The notes: generated by a model from the letters alone, not told the origin. 64,000 bases of DNA from 13-2-20CM-66-19 sp036273735 (GCA_036273735.1 DASUHA010000114.1:1-64000); one strand, 5' to 3'; shown: positions 32,937 through 41,471, numbered from the stretch's first letter. A program made the numbers and translations.

Positions 32937-34001
32937 CTATTGTTCTATCCGTTTGCCAACGGGTTGCAGCTTTATGACCCCGGAAGCGGCGACGTGGTTG
33001 GCAGGCTCCGGTTTGCGGGGTGGCTGGATTGATTTTGCAATCACCGCTGCCGTCCCCAGGTGTCTAGCCCCGCGCGCAATCGCAAGAGGTGTCGCGCCGT
33101 CTGAACGTGGGATGGAAGGGTTCGCACCATGGGCCAAGAGAAGCTTCGCAACGTCGATCCAACCGTAACGCGCCGCTATGCAAAGCGGCGTACTGCCCGA
33201 GAGATACGGGTAGCGATTGGCGAAGAGGGCGTTCCATCGGTCCTTGTCTCGCAAATTGGGGTTCGCACCGTGATCTAGTAGTACGCGAATCATTTGAAGG
33301 TAGGGAGCATTTCCGCATACATTGTCGAAACGCTTCGGGCAATCGACCTCGTCAGCATGGAGTCGTACCGCCTCCATGAGCGGAGTCAAGCCGGCGATGT
33401 TTACGGCGTTGACGTTCGCGCCCTTGGAAAGAAGTAGCTCAAGAAATGGCACGGAGTGCGCATCGACCGCCGCGATGAGAGGCATTTGGCTATTGCTTGG
33501 AACTCCAGACGTTTTCGCTCCATATTTGATCAGCAGTGCTGCGGATTGCAAACACTTGCGCACCAGTTTGCTATCGGCGGGCCCTTGCACCACAGTCTGG
33601 GTAAGCGGCCCGGGATTGGAGCGGTATTCGCCCGTGTAATTCGGATCAGCTCCGCGCTCAAGTAGCAATTGAATGACTTTTGGTGCGCCACAACTTACGT
33701 CGTCGATCGCGCTCGAAGGGTCTGCGCCCGCATTCAGCAGCACCCGTACTACGTCGACGTGTCTCCAGATCACGGCAAGCCTGAGTGGAAGCATCGGGTT
33801 CGGTCCGTAAGACGTCCGCACGGGTATTCGAACGGGCACGCCATCGCGTAGGGCCGCCTTGAGGGCAGGAAGATTTCCGGATTGGATTGCGGCGACTAAG
33901 CGCTCCTGTGGCGAAGACGGCGAAAGGTCCGCCGCAGCAAGTTGCTGTGGCGTGGCCGAAATGAGAAGCAGGCATAGACACAGCGCCCTTGTAACTGTCA
34001 T
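32937..34001 (-). CDS. Exported ankyrin-repeat protein
   Basis: 354 residues. A signal peptide (residues 1-23, LCLCLLLISATPQQLAA) directs export. About six ankyrin units follow: PMLPLRLAVIWRHVDVVRVLLNAGADP, APKVIQLLLERGADPNYTG, LIAAVDAHSVPFLELLLSKGANVNAVNIAGLTPLMEAV, LQMIRVLLDHGANPNLRDKDRWNALF, STPLCIAARYGWIDVAKLLLAHGANPSIPRSDGATPLAIA. Such proteins mediate protein contacts; partner unknown. Its ATG overlaps the stop of a short upstream frame (ATGA), hinting at a two-gene unit. Confidence 0.85.
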   Translation of the reverse strand: MTVTRALCLCLLLISATPQQLAAADLSPSSPQERLVAAIQSGNLPALKAALRDGVPVRIPVRTSYGPNPMLPLRLAVIWRHVDVVRVLLNAGADPSSAIDDVSCGAPKVIQLLLERGADPNYTGEYRSNPGPLTQTVVQGPADSKLVRKCLQSAALLIKYGAKTSGVPSNSQMPLIAAVDAHSVPFLELLLSKGANVNAVNIAGLTPLMEAVRLHADEVDCPKRFDNVCGNAPYLQMIRVLLDHGANPNLRDKDRWNALFANRYPYLSGSTPLCIAARYGWIDVAKLLLAHGANPSIPRSDGATPLAIARGARHLGTAAVIAKSIQPPRKPEPANHVAASGVIKLQPVGKRIEQ

Positions 34002-34225
34002 CTGACCTTCCCAGTTCTGTTTGCTTTAACATTTGGTCTGGACCATTTCCCGAGCTTCAGTGGTCGATCTGCTAGGCAACTTACAGTGGTCTCGGCAGAG
34101 ACATCACAGCCGCCGCTGCGTTGACCTGAAGCGCAGACAGCCGCACTCAAGGCTTGGCCGTTACCGAATGTACCCCAGCCGTCGCACTCACCGCCATTGG
34201 CCTTGACGCATGCATTGAGTTCCAT
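33998..34225 (-). CDS. Short cysteine-bearing frame coupled to the ankyrin gene
   Basis: 75 residues from the ATG at 34225. Five cysteines within the first 50 residues (ACVKANGGECDGWGTF, AAVCASGQRSGGCDVS, VSCLADRP) suggest a disulfide-rich secreted domain, but there is no signal peptide; the in-frame sequence before the ATG adds another cysteine and then reaches a stop. It may therefore be a truncated remnant. The 4-nt overlap (ATGA) with the ankyrin gene argues that the 3' end belongs to a real operon. Confidence 0.35.
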   Translation of the reverse strand: MELNACVKANGGECDGWGTFGNGQALSAAVCASGQRSGGCDVSAETTVSCLADRPLKLGKWSRPNVKANRTGKVR

Positions 34226-34442
34226 TGAGCACGCACGATTCCGTCATAGGTAGCCAACATTGAACGCGAGCAGTACACCGTCCAGGAATTAGACTCGACA
34301 TCATGTGATGACCCGCTCAAGAATTACGAGCAGGAGCAATGCTGGAGGCGGAAGCATTGCCGGAAAGACCAGAGGATGCACCGGAGGAGATCGCCGCCGC
34401 CCGGCGCTCGCTCGTCCAATGGGGCGCTGCAACTCGCAGTGG

Positions 34443-35322
34443 TCATGGCTGGCCGCCCTCGATCAGTGGGAGATCCGCACTGAACTCCAAGCGCTCGTGC
34501 GGGTGGAGGGTTAGCCGCGTGAGAGGACTCTGCGGGTACTCCGGCGCGGGCGCACTCGTCAGTTCGTTCGCCCACTGCTCGAGCGCCTTCCGCATCTCCT
34601 TCACGTACCCATACCGATTGTAAATTGCGGTCACGCTCCCATCGGAATGGCCGAGCACTCGCTTGACGAGCTTGTCGCCCGCATCGCCGAGGCTTTCCGC
34701 GAGGCGCGTCGCGACCGTCCGATGCAGATCGTGCGAGCTGAACTTTTTGGCGAACTTCTCTCCGGTGACCGCGAGAATCGCATCGGGGACGAGTGCGGAA
34801 ATACTTCGGCACCCCCTGTATCGGCGCGCGCCCATCCGTGCTCGAGAGAATGTAATCGCCCTGCTTCGGTTTCGGGATGTGCTTGAGGATCTCCATCGCC
34901 TGCGACACGAGTGGCACGACGTGAACGTGATCGCTTTTGTACGCGCCGGCCGGGATCACCATGAGCGCCTGCTCCATGTCGATCCAGCTGATGCGGGCCG
35001 AGGCCCATTCATCGCAGCGGCACGCCGTGAGGAGTAGGAGCTGCACGTGGGTCCCGAACGGATAGCCGGTCGACTCCGCGGCCTGCCAGACGATGCGCGC
35101 TTCATTGAACGACAGCACGACGTCCCGCGCCTTGCGTTTCGGTAGGTTCCTGACGATATTGCTGGCGGGGTTGTCCGAACGCCTGAGCTTCGCTTCATTG
35201 ATTGCCCAGGAGTACATGTGGCGGAGCACTCCCATGGCGGTGCGGGCCGCCTCCACTCCCCCGATCGGACCACCACGCTCCCCCACCGGGCGTTTGCGCC
35301 TGATACGTGCGGCATCCATCAC
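34443..35322 (-). pseudogene. Tyrosine recombinase (integrase), truncated and frameshifted
   Basis: The first frame carries the end of the core-binding domain (AARTAMGVLRHMYSWAINEAKLRRSDNPASN) and the first half of the catalytic domain with the first arginine (LLLLTACRCDEWASARISWIDM) to GVPKYF. Near 34800 the reading shifts to a second frame: AVTGEKFAKKFSSHDLHRTVATRLAE (H and R), VLGHSD, and the nucleophile region YNRYGY. The N-terminal arm-binding domain is missing beyond a stop before 35340. The catalytic set is present but split, so it is inactive unless the frameshift is a sequencing error. A P4/tRNA-type integrase fits the repeats around. Confidence 0.8.
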
Positions 35323-35366
35323 GGCGCGAACCTGCTCGTAGACTAACTACACCGAGGTGGCGTGCA

Positions 35367-35807
35367 TCAAGGATTCCCACCTTGGCCTCCAACCTCCCAG
35401 GGGTTCACCACCGGCACGCCCGCCGCGACAAACGGGCCAGTATCGCGCGTGGCCACCGTGAACCCATGCACCGCGGCGATAGCAGCGATCTGGCCATCAG
35501 CCATTGAGATCGCGCGTCCGGCCGCACGGGCTCGACTGACGAGCCCCGCGTACATCGTTGCCGCATGCTGATCAAATGGGAGAACGCGCGCTCCAAAGAG
35601 TGTCGTCAGCAGCTCGCTAAGTGCGGCGGCAAGTCCCACCTTGCGCTTTCCGTCTGGCAGAGCTTCCAGGCCAAGAAGCAACTCCGAGAGGCTGACTGAA
35701 GTGAGATACAAAGTCTCGGCGATCTGCTCATCCAACCATGCCTGCACGCCACGATGACCGTCGGGTTTCATGGGCTCAGACACGACGTTGGTATCGAGAA
35801 TGATCAC
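35367..35807 (-). CDS. PIN-domain toxin, FitB/VapC type
   Basis: 146 residues. PIN-domain acidic residues are visible: D5 (ILDTNVVSEPMKP), E43 (SVSLSELLLG), D103 (ISMADGQIAAIA) and D121 (VATRDTGPF). FitB/VapC toxins are magnesium-dependent ribonucleases that cut tRNA or rRNA. MIILDTNVVSEPMKPDG is the FitB-type opening. Start overlaps the antitoxin stop by 4 nt. It sits just upstream of the broken integrase, in line with toxin-antitoxin stabilisation of an island. Confidence 0.9.
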   Translation of the reverse strand: MIILDTNVVSEPMKPDGHRGVQAWLDEQIAETLYLTSVSLSELLLGLEALPDGKRKVGLAAALSELLTTLFGARVLPFDQHAATMYAGLVSRARAAGRAISMADGQIAAIAAVHGFTVATRDTGPFVAAGVPVVNPWEVGGQGGNP

Positions 35808-36043
35808 TCGAAGGAAGCCGCGCGCGGCGCGCTTTCATCGCGGGTGATCTGAAGATCGAGCCCACCCAAGCGCCGCCCGAAAGCGGCGAGTGCCGAGCCG
35901 ATCTTCACTCGCCCCTCGGGCCGCACAGCGTCCTCTAGGATCACTCGGATCTCTGCCTCGGTGCTCCGACCATGCTGGGCGGCTCGCAGGCGCAGCGCGC
36001 GGTGCGTTTCTTCGGGTAGATTGCGAACGGTGACGACCGCCAT
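35804..36043 (-). CDS. FitA-like ribbon-helix-helix antitoxin
   Basis: 79 residues from the ATG at 36043 (GGAG 6 nt upstream). The N-terminus VTVRNLPEETHRALRLRAAQHGRSTEAEIRVILEDAV is a ribbon-helix-helix DNA-binding domain; the C-terminal part (FGRRLGGLDLQITRDES) would block the PIN active site. It is the first gene of the pair, and an inverted repeat stands 22 nt upstream of the start. Confidence 0.9.
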   Translation of the reverse strand: MAVVTVRNLPEETHRALRLRAAQHGRSTEAEIRVILEDAVRPEGRVKIGSALAAFGRRLGGLDLQITRDESAPRAASFE

Positions 36044-36064
36044 GATGACTCCGTAGATCGACAA

Positions 36065-36083
36065 TTGATGTCAATGATATCAA
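36065..36083 (-). promoter_or_regulatory. Operator-like inverted repeat of the FitAB-type pair
   Basis: TTGAT (36065-36069), nine bases, ATCAA (36079-36083). AT-rich and placed just before the antitoxin gene, where FitA/VapB dimers bind to repress their own operon. Confidence 0.5.
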
Positions 36084-36108
36084 TTTAGAGTCAATGACTG
36101 CAAGGCTA

Positions 36109-36335
36109 TCAGCGTTTGTGCTTAACCGATTGATCTGAAACGATTTTAGGCAGGAATCTGCTCGCCTCACCAGAGTTGCCGACTTCATTCCAGCGGGCGA
36201 CCTGCGGATAGGGGCAAATCGGCCGTGTGCGATCCACGTGGCCGTCGGTCGTGTGCGACGCGATGAGGTACGCCGGCGCGACCCCCTGCTCATGAGAGCC
36301 GCCAACACGTGTTTTGCGTCGACCTTGACGGGCAT
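36109..36335 (-). pseudogene. Tannase/feruloyl esterase C-terminal fragment
   Basis: Reading the minus strand with one frame change gives PVKVDAKHVLAALMSRG, then APAYLIASHTTDGHVDRTR and PICPYPQVARWNEVGNSGEASRF. The DRTRPICPYPQVARW stretch and its ASH predecessor match the C-terminal end of the tannase/feruloyl esterase family, whose usual length exceeds 500 residues. Only about 70 residues remain, so this is a remnant. Confidence 0.65.
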
Positions 36336-36396
36336 CCAGCCTGACCGGGCGCGACAGCGTTTATGAAACGCGGTCCGGCACTCTTCGAACCACTTG

Positions 36397-36780
36397 TCAG
36401 GGAACGGTGATCACCACCTTTCCAACCTGCTGGTTGGACTCGAGATAGCGATACGCCTCTACGGCCTGCGAGAACGGGAACGTCTTGGCTATCTTCGGCA
36501 CGAAGCGGCCGTCAGCCAGCCGATCGTAGACGTAATTCTTCGCGATCCGCCCTGCGGAAGGGTCGAAAGCAAATTCCGTCATGCTGTAACCGCGCATGCT
36601 CACTCCGCGCTTCAGCGCCGGCCACAGCGGAAAGGGCGTGGATTCGCCGGAAAGTAGGCCGTACTCGAATACGATGCCACCCGGCGCCGTTGCCTCAACC
36701 AGCTTCTCGACGAACGGTCCGGCGACCGGATCGAACGTCAGCCGCGCTCCGCGACCATCCGTGATTTCTTGCAGGCCCAG
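36397..36780 (-). pseudogene. Quinone oxidoreductase (zinc-type ADH family) 3' fragment
   Basis: About 127 codons in one frame from roughly 36780 to the stop at 36397: LQEITDGRGARLTFDPVAGP, then TAPGGIVFEYGLLSG, RGVSMRGYSMTEF, and IAKTFPFSQAVEAYRYLESN with QQVGKVVITVP. This is the nucleotide-binding domain and tail of an NADPH:quinone oxidoreductase-like enzyme. The first 200 or so residues are missing; the break abuts another truncated gene on the opposite strand. Confidence 0.8.
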
Positions 36781-36975
36781 TTGCCGGCGCTGCTCGCGAA
36801 CGCCCGGCCCGCAGCGATCCTATGGATAGCCTACCCCAAGCTCGCCTCCCCACTCGCTGCGGATCTCAGCCGTGACATCATTCACGCCCTCGTGCCGGAC
36901 TACGGCCTGGACACGATAAGCCAGATCGCAATCGACGACGATTGGTCTGCGCTCCGACTGAAGCGTCTCGAATAG
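36769..36975 (+). pseudogene. DUF3052-like C-terminal fragment
   Basis: About 68 residues, with no plausible start: QAQLPALLANARPAAILWIAYPK, DLSRDIIHALVPDYGLDTISQIAIDDDWSALRLKRLE. The ILWIAYPK and IDDDWSALRLK segments match the end of a small uncharacterised family of about 140 residues that I know as DUF3052-like. The 5' half is missing, cut at the same point as the quinone oxidoreductase fragment on the other strand. Confidence 0.6.
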
Positions 36976-36998
36976 AATGACGGATTCGTGAGACGAAG

Positions 36999-37059
36999 TT
37001 ACCTCACGCGCACGCACATCAGTATCGCAGGGACCGCGCAAATCCCCTCACCCCGACCA
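36999..37059 (+). repeat. tRNA-Pro 3'-end-like repeat, copy D
   Basis: 37039-37059 is CAAATCCCC-TCACCCCGACCA, 19 of 21 bases identical to the tRNA-Pro end. The upstream part (TTACCTCACGCGCACGCAC, GTATCGCAGGGACCGCG) aligns with copy B and C. It separates the decayed 31-37 kb segment from the next one. Confidence 0.7.
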
Positions 37060-37108
37060 TTGATTCCATTCAGTTTTTTCCGGGTGAATTTCCCGCCGGG
37101 TGTCGGTT

Positions 37109-37405
37109 TCACGCACCCTGGGTGAGAGATTGCGTTCGGCCAACCTTGACTTCATACAGTCTCTCTTGCGCGTCGACGAAGTCGATTTCGTGTTGATTGG
37201 ATGCCCAAAACCAGAGCGCCTCGAGATCCTCGGTGCCCGCGATACACTGCCGCCGGAAGAGTTCTTGCGCGACGAGCCACTCGACCCATTTGGACCTGAT
37301 CTCGGGCTCGAGCGTGTCGAATTCGCGTGAGTAGCACGCTGCGGCGCCATGGATCAGCAGCGTTCTCGCCACAGGTGCTGATCCCGAGTATCTTACTCGC
37401 GTCAA
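37109..37405 (-). pseudogene. DUF4143 domain fragment of an AAA-type ATPase
   Basis: Frame reading LEPEIRSKWVEWLVAQELFRRQ, then ALWFWASNQHEIDFVDAQER and LYEVKVG is the PD-(D/E)xK-like DUF4143 module (with IDF and EVK) at the C-terminus of ATPases common in toxin-antitoxin-rich regions. The ATPase part is absent and the C-terminus stops about 10 residues after EVK, so it is broken at both ends. It starts 50 bp after copy D. Confidence 0.7.
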
Positions 37406-37470
37406 TCATCGTCGTGACCACGCCCGGGCTGGGTTGATCGCATTCGTCACCTGTTTGCTGGAGGGAAATC

Positions 37471-38919
37471 ATGGGCTTCCGTAGGGCGCTTTGCGCGCTT
37501 CTGGTCACGCTCTCTGCCACCTCGCCCCTACTGCGCTGCGCCGCCTCTGCCCAGACCCTCAAGCCGGCTCCCTGCACCCTCGGGAAGGTTCAGGGTTTGT
37601 GCGGCACTTTCTTCGTTCCCGAGGACCGCTCGCACCCCGAACGCCGCATGATCGGCTTACGGATTTTCGAGGTGCCAGCCACCGCGGCAAAGAAGCCGGC
37701 GGATCCGCTGTTCCTCATTGAAGGCGGTCCCGGGATCTCGACTGTCGAACACCTGAGCAACGCTGAACTGCTCGGTATATATCGCCAGATTGCGCGCAAC
37801 CGCGACATCGTCGCCATCGAAGAGCGCGGCGTCGGACAGTCCAACGGGCTGACCTGCCCAGAGCCTGCGAGGCGAACACTGAAAGACGACTTCGTGGACC
37901 TCGTCGAGAGCGCACACTCCTGTCTACCGACGGTGCAAGCGCACGCCGCCCCCGACCAATACCACTCGCTGAACGCGATCGCGGACCTGGATGCGGTACG
38001 AGCGGCGCTTGGTTATGACAAGATCGACCTCTGGGGTCTTTCGCACGGGACGCGGGAGGCGCTGCTGTATGCCGAACGTTATCCGCAGCACGCGCGCGCT
38101 GTCGTCCTCGAGGCCCCATTCGGTCCGGATGAGCACATGCCGGCTGGCCTCGCCGAGCGGGAAGACGAAGTCCTGCGCGGTACCTTCGCCGACTGTGCCG
38201 CTGACCATGACTGCGCTGCGCAATATCCAAACCTGCAGCAGGATTACCAGCAGGCACTTGCCGCCTTCGCGCACGGCCCGGTACAGGTGAAGCTGACCGA
38301 TCCTTACACCAAGCGGGAGACGACCATTGCGTTATCGAAGGGCCGTTTCGCCGAGACGATCCGCGATCTTTTGTACGCGATCCCATTGGCTAATCAGGTC
38401 CCGGCGCTGCTGCACAGCGCAGCGGGCGGCGATTGGAAGCCTCTCGTCCTGTTTTCCGCCAAGAGCCGCATTGCGGACGCGGGGTTTCCCTTCGGAATGT
38501 GGCTGTCGTACGTCTGCGCGGAGGACCTGCCCTACATCGACGCCGGCCGTGAACGGCTCCGTTCCAATAACACACTACTCGGCAACTACCGCGTCGAGCA
38601 ACAGGAGGCCGCGTGCGGTATCTGGCCAGCAGCGCACCTGCCGAAGGGCTGGGATTGGCCGACGGGATCGAAGGTGCCCATTCTCTTCATGGTCGGTGCG
38701 CTGGATGTGATCACTTCGCCAGCCCTGGCTCGCCGCATCGCGGCACCCTTCCCGAACGCGAAAGTCGTCGAGGTCGCACACGGTACGCACCTGCTCGTCG
38801 GCCAGCCCGGTGAGGACGACTGCGTGCTGCGTATCGAGCGCGACTTCATCGAACAGGGGCAGGCGACCGGCCTCGAGACGGCGTGTGCCGCCTCGCTCGC
38901 GCGCGGCCCGTGGAAATAA
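37471..38919 (+). CDS. Exported alpha/beta hydrolase, S33 aminopeptidase-like
   Basis: 482 residues with a signal peptide (ALCALLVTLSATSPLLRCAASAQ). The hydrolase core has an oxyanion segment LFLIEGGPGIST, IVAIEERGVGQSNG, the nucleophile elbow GLSHGTRE, and the acid/histidine in FMVGALDVITSP and VEVAHGTHLL. The C-terminal TAP-like part after residue 380 supports the tripeptidyl/prolyl aminopeptidase group. It would act in the periplasm on small peptides or esters. GGAGGG precedes the start. It begins the intact-gene segment after copy D. Confidence 0.88.
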   Translation: MGFRRALCALLVTLSATSPLLRCAASAQTLKPAPCTLGKVQGLCGTFFVPEDRSHPERRMIGLRIFEVPATAAKKPADPLFLIEGGPGISTVEHLSNAELLGIYRQIARNRDIVAIEERGVGQSNGLTCPEPARRTLKDDFVDLVESAHSCLPTVQAHAAPDQYHSLNAIADLDAVRAALGYDKIDLWGLSHGTREALLYAERYPQHARAVVLEAPFGPDEHMPAGLAEREDEVLRGTFADCAADHDCAAQYPNLQQDYQQALAAFAHGPVQVKLTDPYTKRETTIALSKGRFAETIRDLLYAIPLANQVPALLHSAAGGDWKPLVLFSAKSRIADAGFPFGMWLSYVCAEDLPYIDAGRERLRSNNTLLGNYRVEQQEAACGIWPAAHLPKGWDWPTGSKVPILFMVGALDVITSPALARRIAAPFPNAKVVEVAHGTHLLVGQPGEDDCVLRIERDFIEQGQATGLETACAASLARGPWK

Positions 38920-38982
38920 AGCGCCCCGCATCTCCGATCCATTGCGGTCCAGGCGGCGGGCGTCCTGTCGGTCAGGGGAACA

Positions 38983-39957
38983 ATGATCACTCTGTACCAG
39001 CTTCACTGGTCGCATTACGTCGAGAAGGTCCGATGGGCACTCGACTACAAGGGCCTCGACTGGTCGGCAGTCGATGTGGATGCCTTCACCAAGCGACAGA
39101 TGCACCATCTTCCGTGCCAATTGACCCTTCACTCGGGCCGCACGCTGTACGCCGTCCCGACGATCCAGGATGAAGATAGGAATATAGTTGTCGGGGATTC
39201 GTCGAAGATTCTGGAGTACCTGGAGCAGACGTATCCAACGCCACCGCTCTACCCCGGAGACGTCAGCGACTACAGCGAGGTGACGCGGTGGATGCTCTGG
39301 CTTGACTCCACCCTCGGTCTTGCTGCGAGACGGCTGGGCTATACCCAGATCGCTCTAGAACACCCCGGCATTCTCGCAAGCCTCTTCATTCCGCATGTCC
39401 TCGGTGCCCGGGGCTCTGACTCACTCAAAGCGAGGATCGCGGGAGCGGTCATCGGAGGTGTCCTGAGCCGTCGTTTCCGACTTCTACACAACCGCGAAGA
39501 CCGAGTATTCGAGCAACTGGAGGAATGCCTACTGATCGTTGCCGAGCGGCTCAAGTCGCGGCAGTACCTGGTGGGAAACTGCTTCACCGGGGCCGACCTG
39601 ACGTTGGCCGCTTTGTTGCGACCGGTGCTGTTGGTGCCGTTCTTTCGCGATCATCCCCGCCTTGGCCGGATCTGGAACTGGCGCACAAAGCAATTGGAAG
39701 AACATCGCCGGGATCAGGAACTCACGTACCAGACGATGCTCGAGAACGTCCGTAAACGCCGCAAATGGGCTCTCGGCGCTGTTTTCTGGCTCGCCGGTCG
39801 GACTTGCGATGACTCCCGCACCACCGCGGAGATTCCCGGCTTTCCCGCTTCACTCAACGACCAACAGTCCGTGGGATCATGGCCGGCGCTTTTCGGCCTG
39901 TTCTGGTACCTGCGGTTGATGCACACTTCCGGCCTGGGCCGCACCGCCTATCCGTGA
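38983..39957 (+). CDS. Glutathione S-transferase family protein, extended
   Basis: 324 residues. The N-terminal thioredoxin-like domain is clear: ITLYQLHWSHYVEKVRWALDYKGLDW, TLYAVPTIQDEDRNIVVGDSSKILEYLEQTYP. The helical C-terminal domain carries YLVGNCFTGADLTLAALLRPVL. A 70-residue tail beyond the usual GST length has a hydrophobic segment (LGAVFWLAG, ALFGLFWYL) and may touch the membrane. AGGGGA precedes the ATG. Its stop overlaps the GTG of the next, membrane-protein gene (GTGA), implying a joint function. Confidence 0.85.
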   Translation: MITLYQLHWSHYVEKVRWALDYKGLDWSAVDVDAFTKRQMHHLPCQLTLHSGRTLYAVPTIQDEDRNIVVGDSSKILEYLEQTYPTPPLYPGDVSDYSEVTRWMLWLDSTLGLAARRLGYTQIALEHPGILASLFIPHVLGARGSDSLKARIAGAVIGGVLSRRFRLLHNREDRVFEQLEECLLIVAERLKSRQYLVGNCFTGADLTLAALLRPVLLVPFFRDHPRLGRIWNWRTKQLEEHRRDQELTYQTMLENVRKRRKWALGAVFWLAGRTCDDSRTTAEIPGFPASLNDQQSVGSWPALFGLFWYLRLMHTSGLGRTAYP

Positions 39958-40388
39958 CGAGGTTCCCTTTGCAAGCACCGGCTCGTTATCTGATCTTCCA
40001 CGGGGCGATAGTTCTTCTTTATGGGTTGCTCATGGGCGGTCCGTATGCTCGCGCGATCAACCGAGGCGCTTCCGCGAACATCGTCCATTCATGGCGCGTC
40101 GCTCATGCGAGTATACCTATCGGGGCCACCGTCATGTTAGCCATCGGCTCCATACTGTCTGTCACCGCTGCCTCACCGCCACTCAAGTGGTTCATCGCAG
40201 TGTCGCTCATTGTGTCCGCGTATGCCTTCTGCTTCTCACTACCATTGGCCGCCACGGTAGGCCATCGAGGTTTGGCTTACGAAGGTCCGACTTCGGCCAA
40301 ATTCGTGTTTGCAGGCAACTTGGTAGGTAGCTTGAGTTCCGCGCTGGCGGCGATCGGCTTTCTGTACGCCGCCTATGTGTCGCTGTGA
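39954..40388 (+). CDS. Four-span membrane protein coupled to the GST gene
   Basis: 144 residues from GTG at 39954, which overlaps the GST stop by 4 nt. Four hydrophobic segments (ARYLIFHGAIVLLYGLLMG, IPIGATVMLAIGSILSVTAA, WFIAVSLIVSAYAFCFSLPLAAT, FVFAGNLVGSLSSALAAIGFLYAAY) fit a small integral membrane protein. I recognise no family by name. HSWRVAHASI in the first loop might be conserved. Followed by the flank-type repeat at 40457. Confidence 0.75.
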   Translation: MTRFPLQAPARYLIFHGAIVLLYGLLMGGPYARAINRGASANIVHSWRVAHASIPIGATVMLAIGSILSVTAASPPLKWFIAVSLIVSAYAFCFSLPLAATVGHRGLAYEGPTSAKFVFAGNLVGSLSSALAAIGFLYAAYVSL

Positions 40389-40456
40389 ACAAGAGACCGC
40401 GCGCCAGCCAGACCGTCGGAGCAATACACGGTCGAATCACTTCAGCCGGACACGCA

Positions 40457-40513
40457 CCCGACCAAATCCGCGGAAGGCTGCTAAGGGCTGCTGACGTCCC
40501 GCTTGAAGGTGTT
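40457..40513 (+). repeat. tRNA-Pro flank-like repeat, copy F
   Basis: CCCGACCAAATCCGCGGAAG, GCTGCTAAGGGCTGCTGACG, TCCCGCTTGAAGGTGTT aligns with 28217-28272, the last bases of tRNA-Pro and its immediate downstream flank, about three quarters identical by eye with one inserted base. It lacks the CAAATC part of the tRNA end. It lies 12 kb from the tRNA. Confidence 0.6.
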
Positions 40514-41471
40514 AGCTGGTCTCATGGGCACCCTGAGCAATGAGGGCCCATTTCACCGGCCTCGGCTGGTTATAGGCGGCTCGGGCCTCCCAGGCGCTGT
40601 ACTTTGGGCTCCATCCCAACTCATGCCGCGCGCGCTCACAATTGAGTGTAATGCTTGTTCGCAATAGATCCAGTATCGCACCACTCGGCTGCGATCGAGG
40701 GCCTCCGTCCGCTGCAGGCCTCCCAACGATGAGCTCGAGCGCCGAGATTGGAATGCCAACCGCCCAGAAGCGGCCGTTGCGGAGAAGTGCAGGGAGCGTG
40801 ATCGCCTCGGGAGCGGCAAGGTTGAACGTTCCGGCCCGTACGCTCGCTGGGAGTGCGGCCAGGATGGCCGCGGCAACATCTTCCTCATGAACCACTTGGA
40901 TGCGCGGATGCGGCCGCGGGGGCACGAGGTACAGTCTCGATGTGCAGATCTTTCGAATCAGAGGGGCGGCTCGTGGACCCAGGATGAAGGTCGCACGGAA
41001 GTGAATAAACGTGATCCCAGGAAAGCCCTCTTCTGATGCGGTCTCGACGGCGACCTTGTGCTGCGCATAGGGGAAGCGCCTCGATGGCGCGACTGGCGCG
41101 TCTTCCGAAAGATTTTCGCCAGACCCATATACAGATGCACTGGAGAGGTTAATTATTCTCTTGATCCCGGCCCTCTGGGCGGCCCGGAACACATTGAGCG
41201 TGCCGCCGACATTGTTTGCACGCATTTCCTCTAAGGTCATTGTGCCTTGGGCGATGGCAAACGCCAGATGGACGAGCGCATCCGCGCCCCGGAATAGCGC
41301 CGGTAAGCAGGGTTCCCGCATGTCAAAGCGCTCGCCGACGAATTTCGGATGTTCGAGGTCGATACCAGCGCGATCGAGCCCGACGACTGATTCGATATCG
41401 GGCCGCTCAAGAAGTCTCGAAACGACGACTTCGCCAAGGCATCCACCGGCGCCTGTGACAACCACCTTCAT
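40512..41471 (-). CDS. NAD-dependent epimerase/dehydratase (extended SDR)
   Basis: 319 residues from the ATG at 41471 (AGGAGGG about 5 nt upstream). The Rossmann motif is VVVTGAGGCLGEVV (TGxxGxxG), followed by DALVHLAF, and the catalytic S-Y-K set in INLSSASVYG and PYAQHKVAVE. Substrate unknown; the form resembles nucleotide-sugar or small-molecule reductases. Divergent from the MocR regulator gene, which may control it. Confidence 0.88.
   Translation of the reverse strand: MKVVVTGAGGCLGEVVVSRLLERPDIESVVGLDRAGIDLEHPKFVGERFDMREPCLPALFRGADALVHLAFAIAQGTMTLEEMRANNVGGTLNVFRAAQRAGIKRIINLSSASVYGSGENLSEDAPVAPSRRFPYAQHKVAVETASEEGFPGITFIHFRATFILGPRAAPLIRKICTSRLYLVPPRPHPRIQVVHEEDVAAAILAALPASVRAGTFNLAAPEAITLPALLRNGRFWAVGIPISALELIVGRPAADGGPRSQPSGAILDLLRTSITLNCERARHELGWSPKYSAWEARAAYNQPRPVKWALIAQGAHETS

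Noticed and set aside
34299..34310. CATCATGTGATG palindrome near the integrase end
   Set aside because: Short palindrome without partners or a nearby start; chance occurrence is likely.
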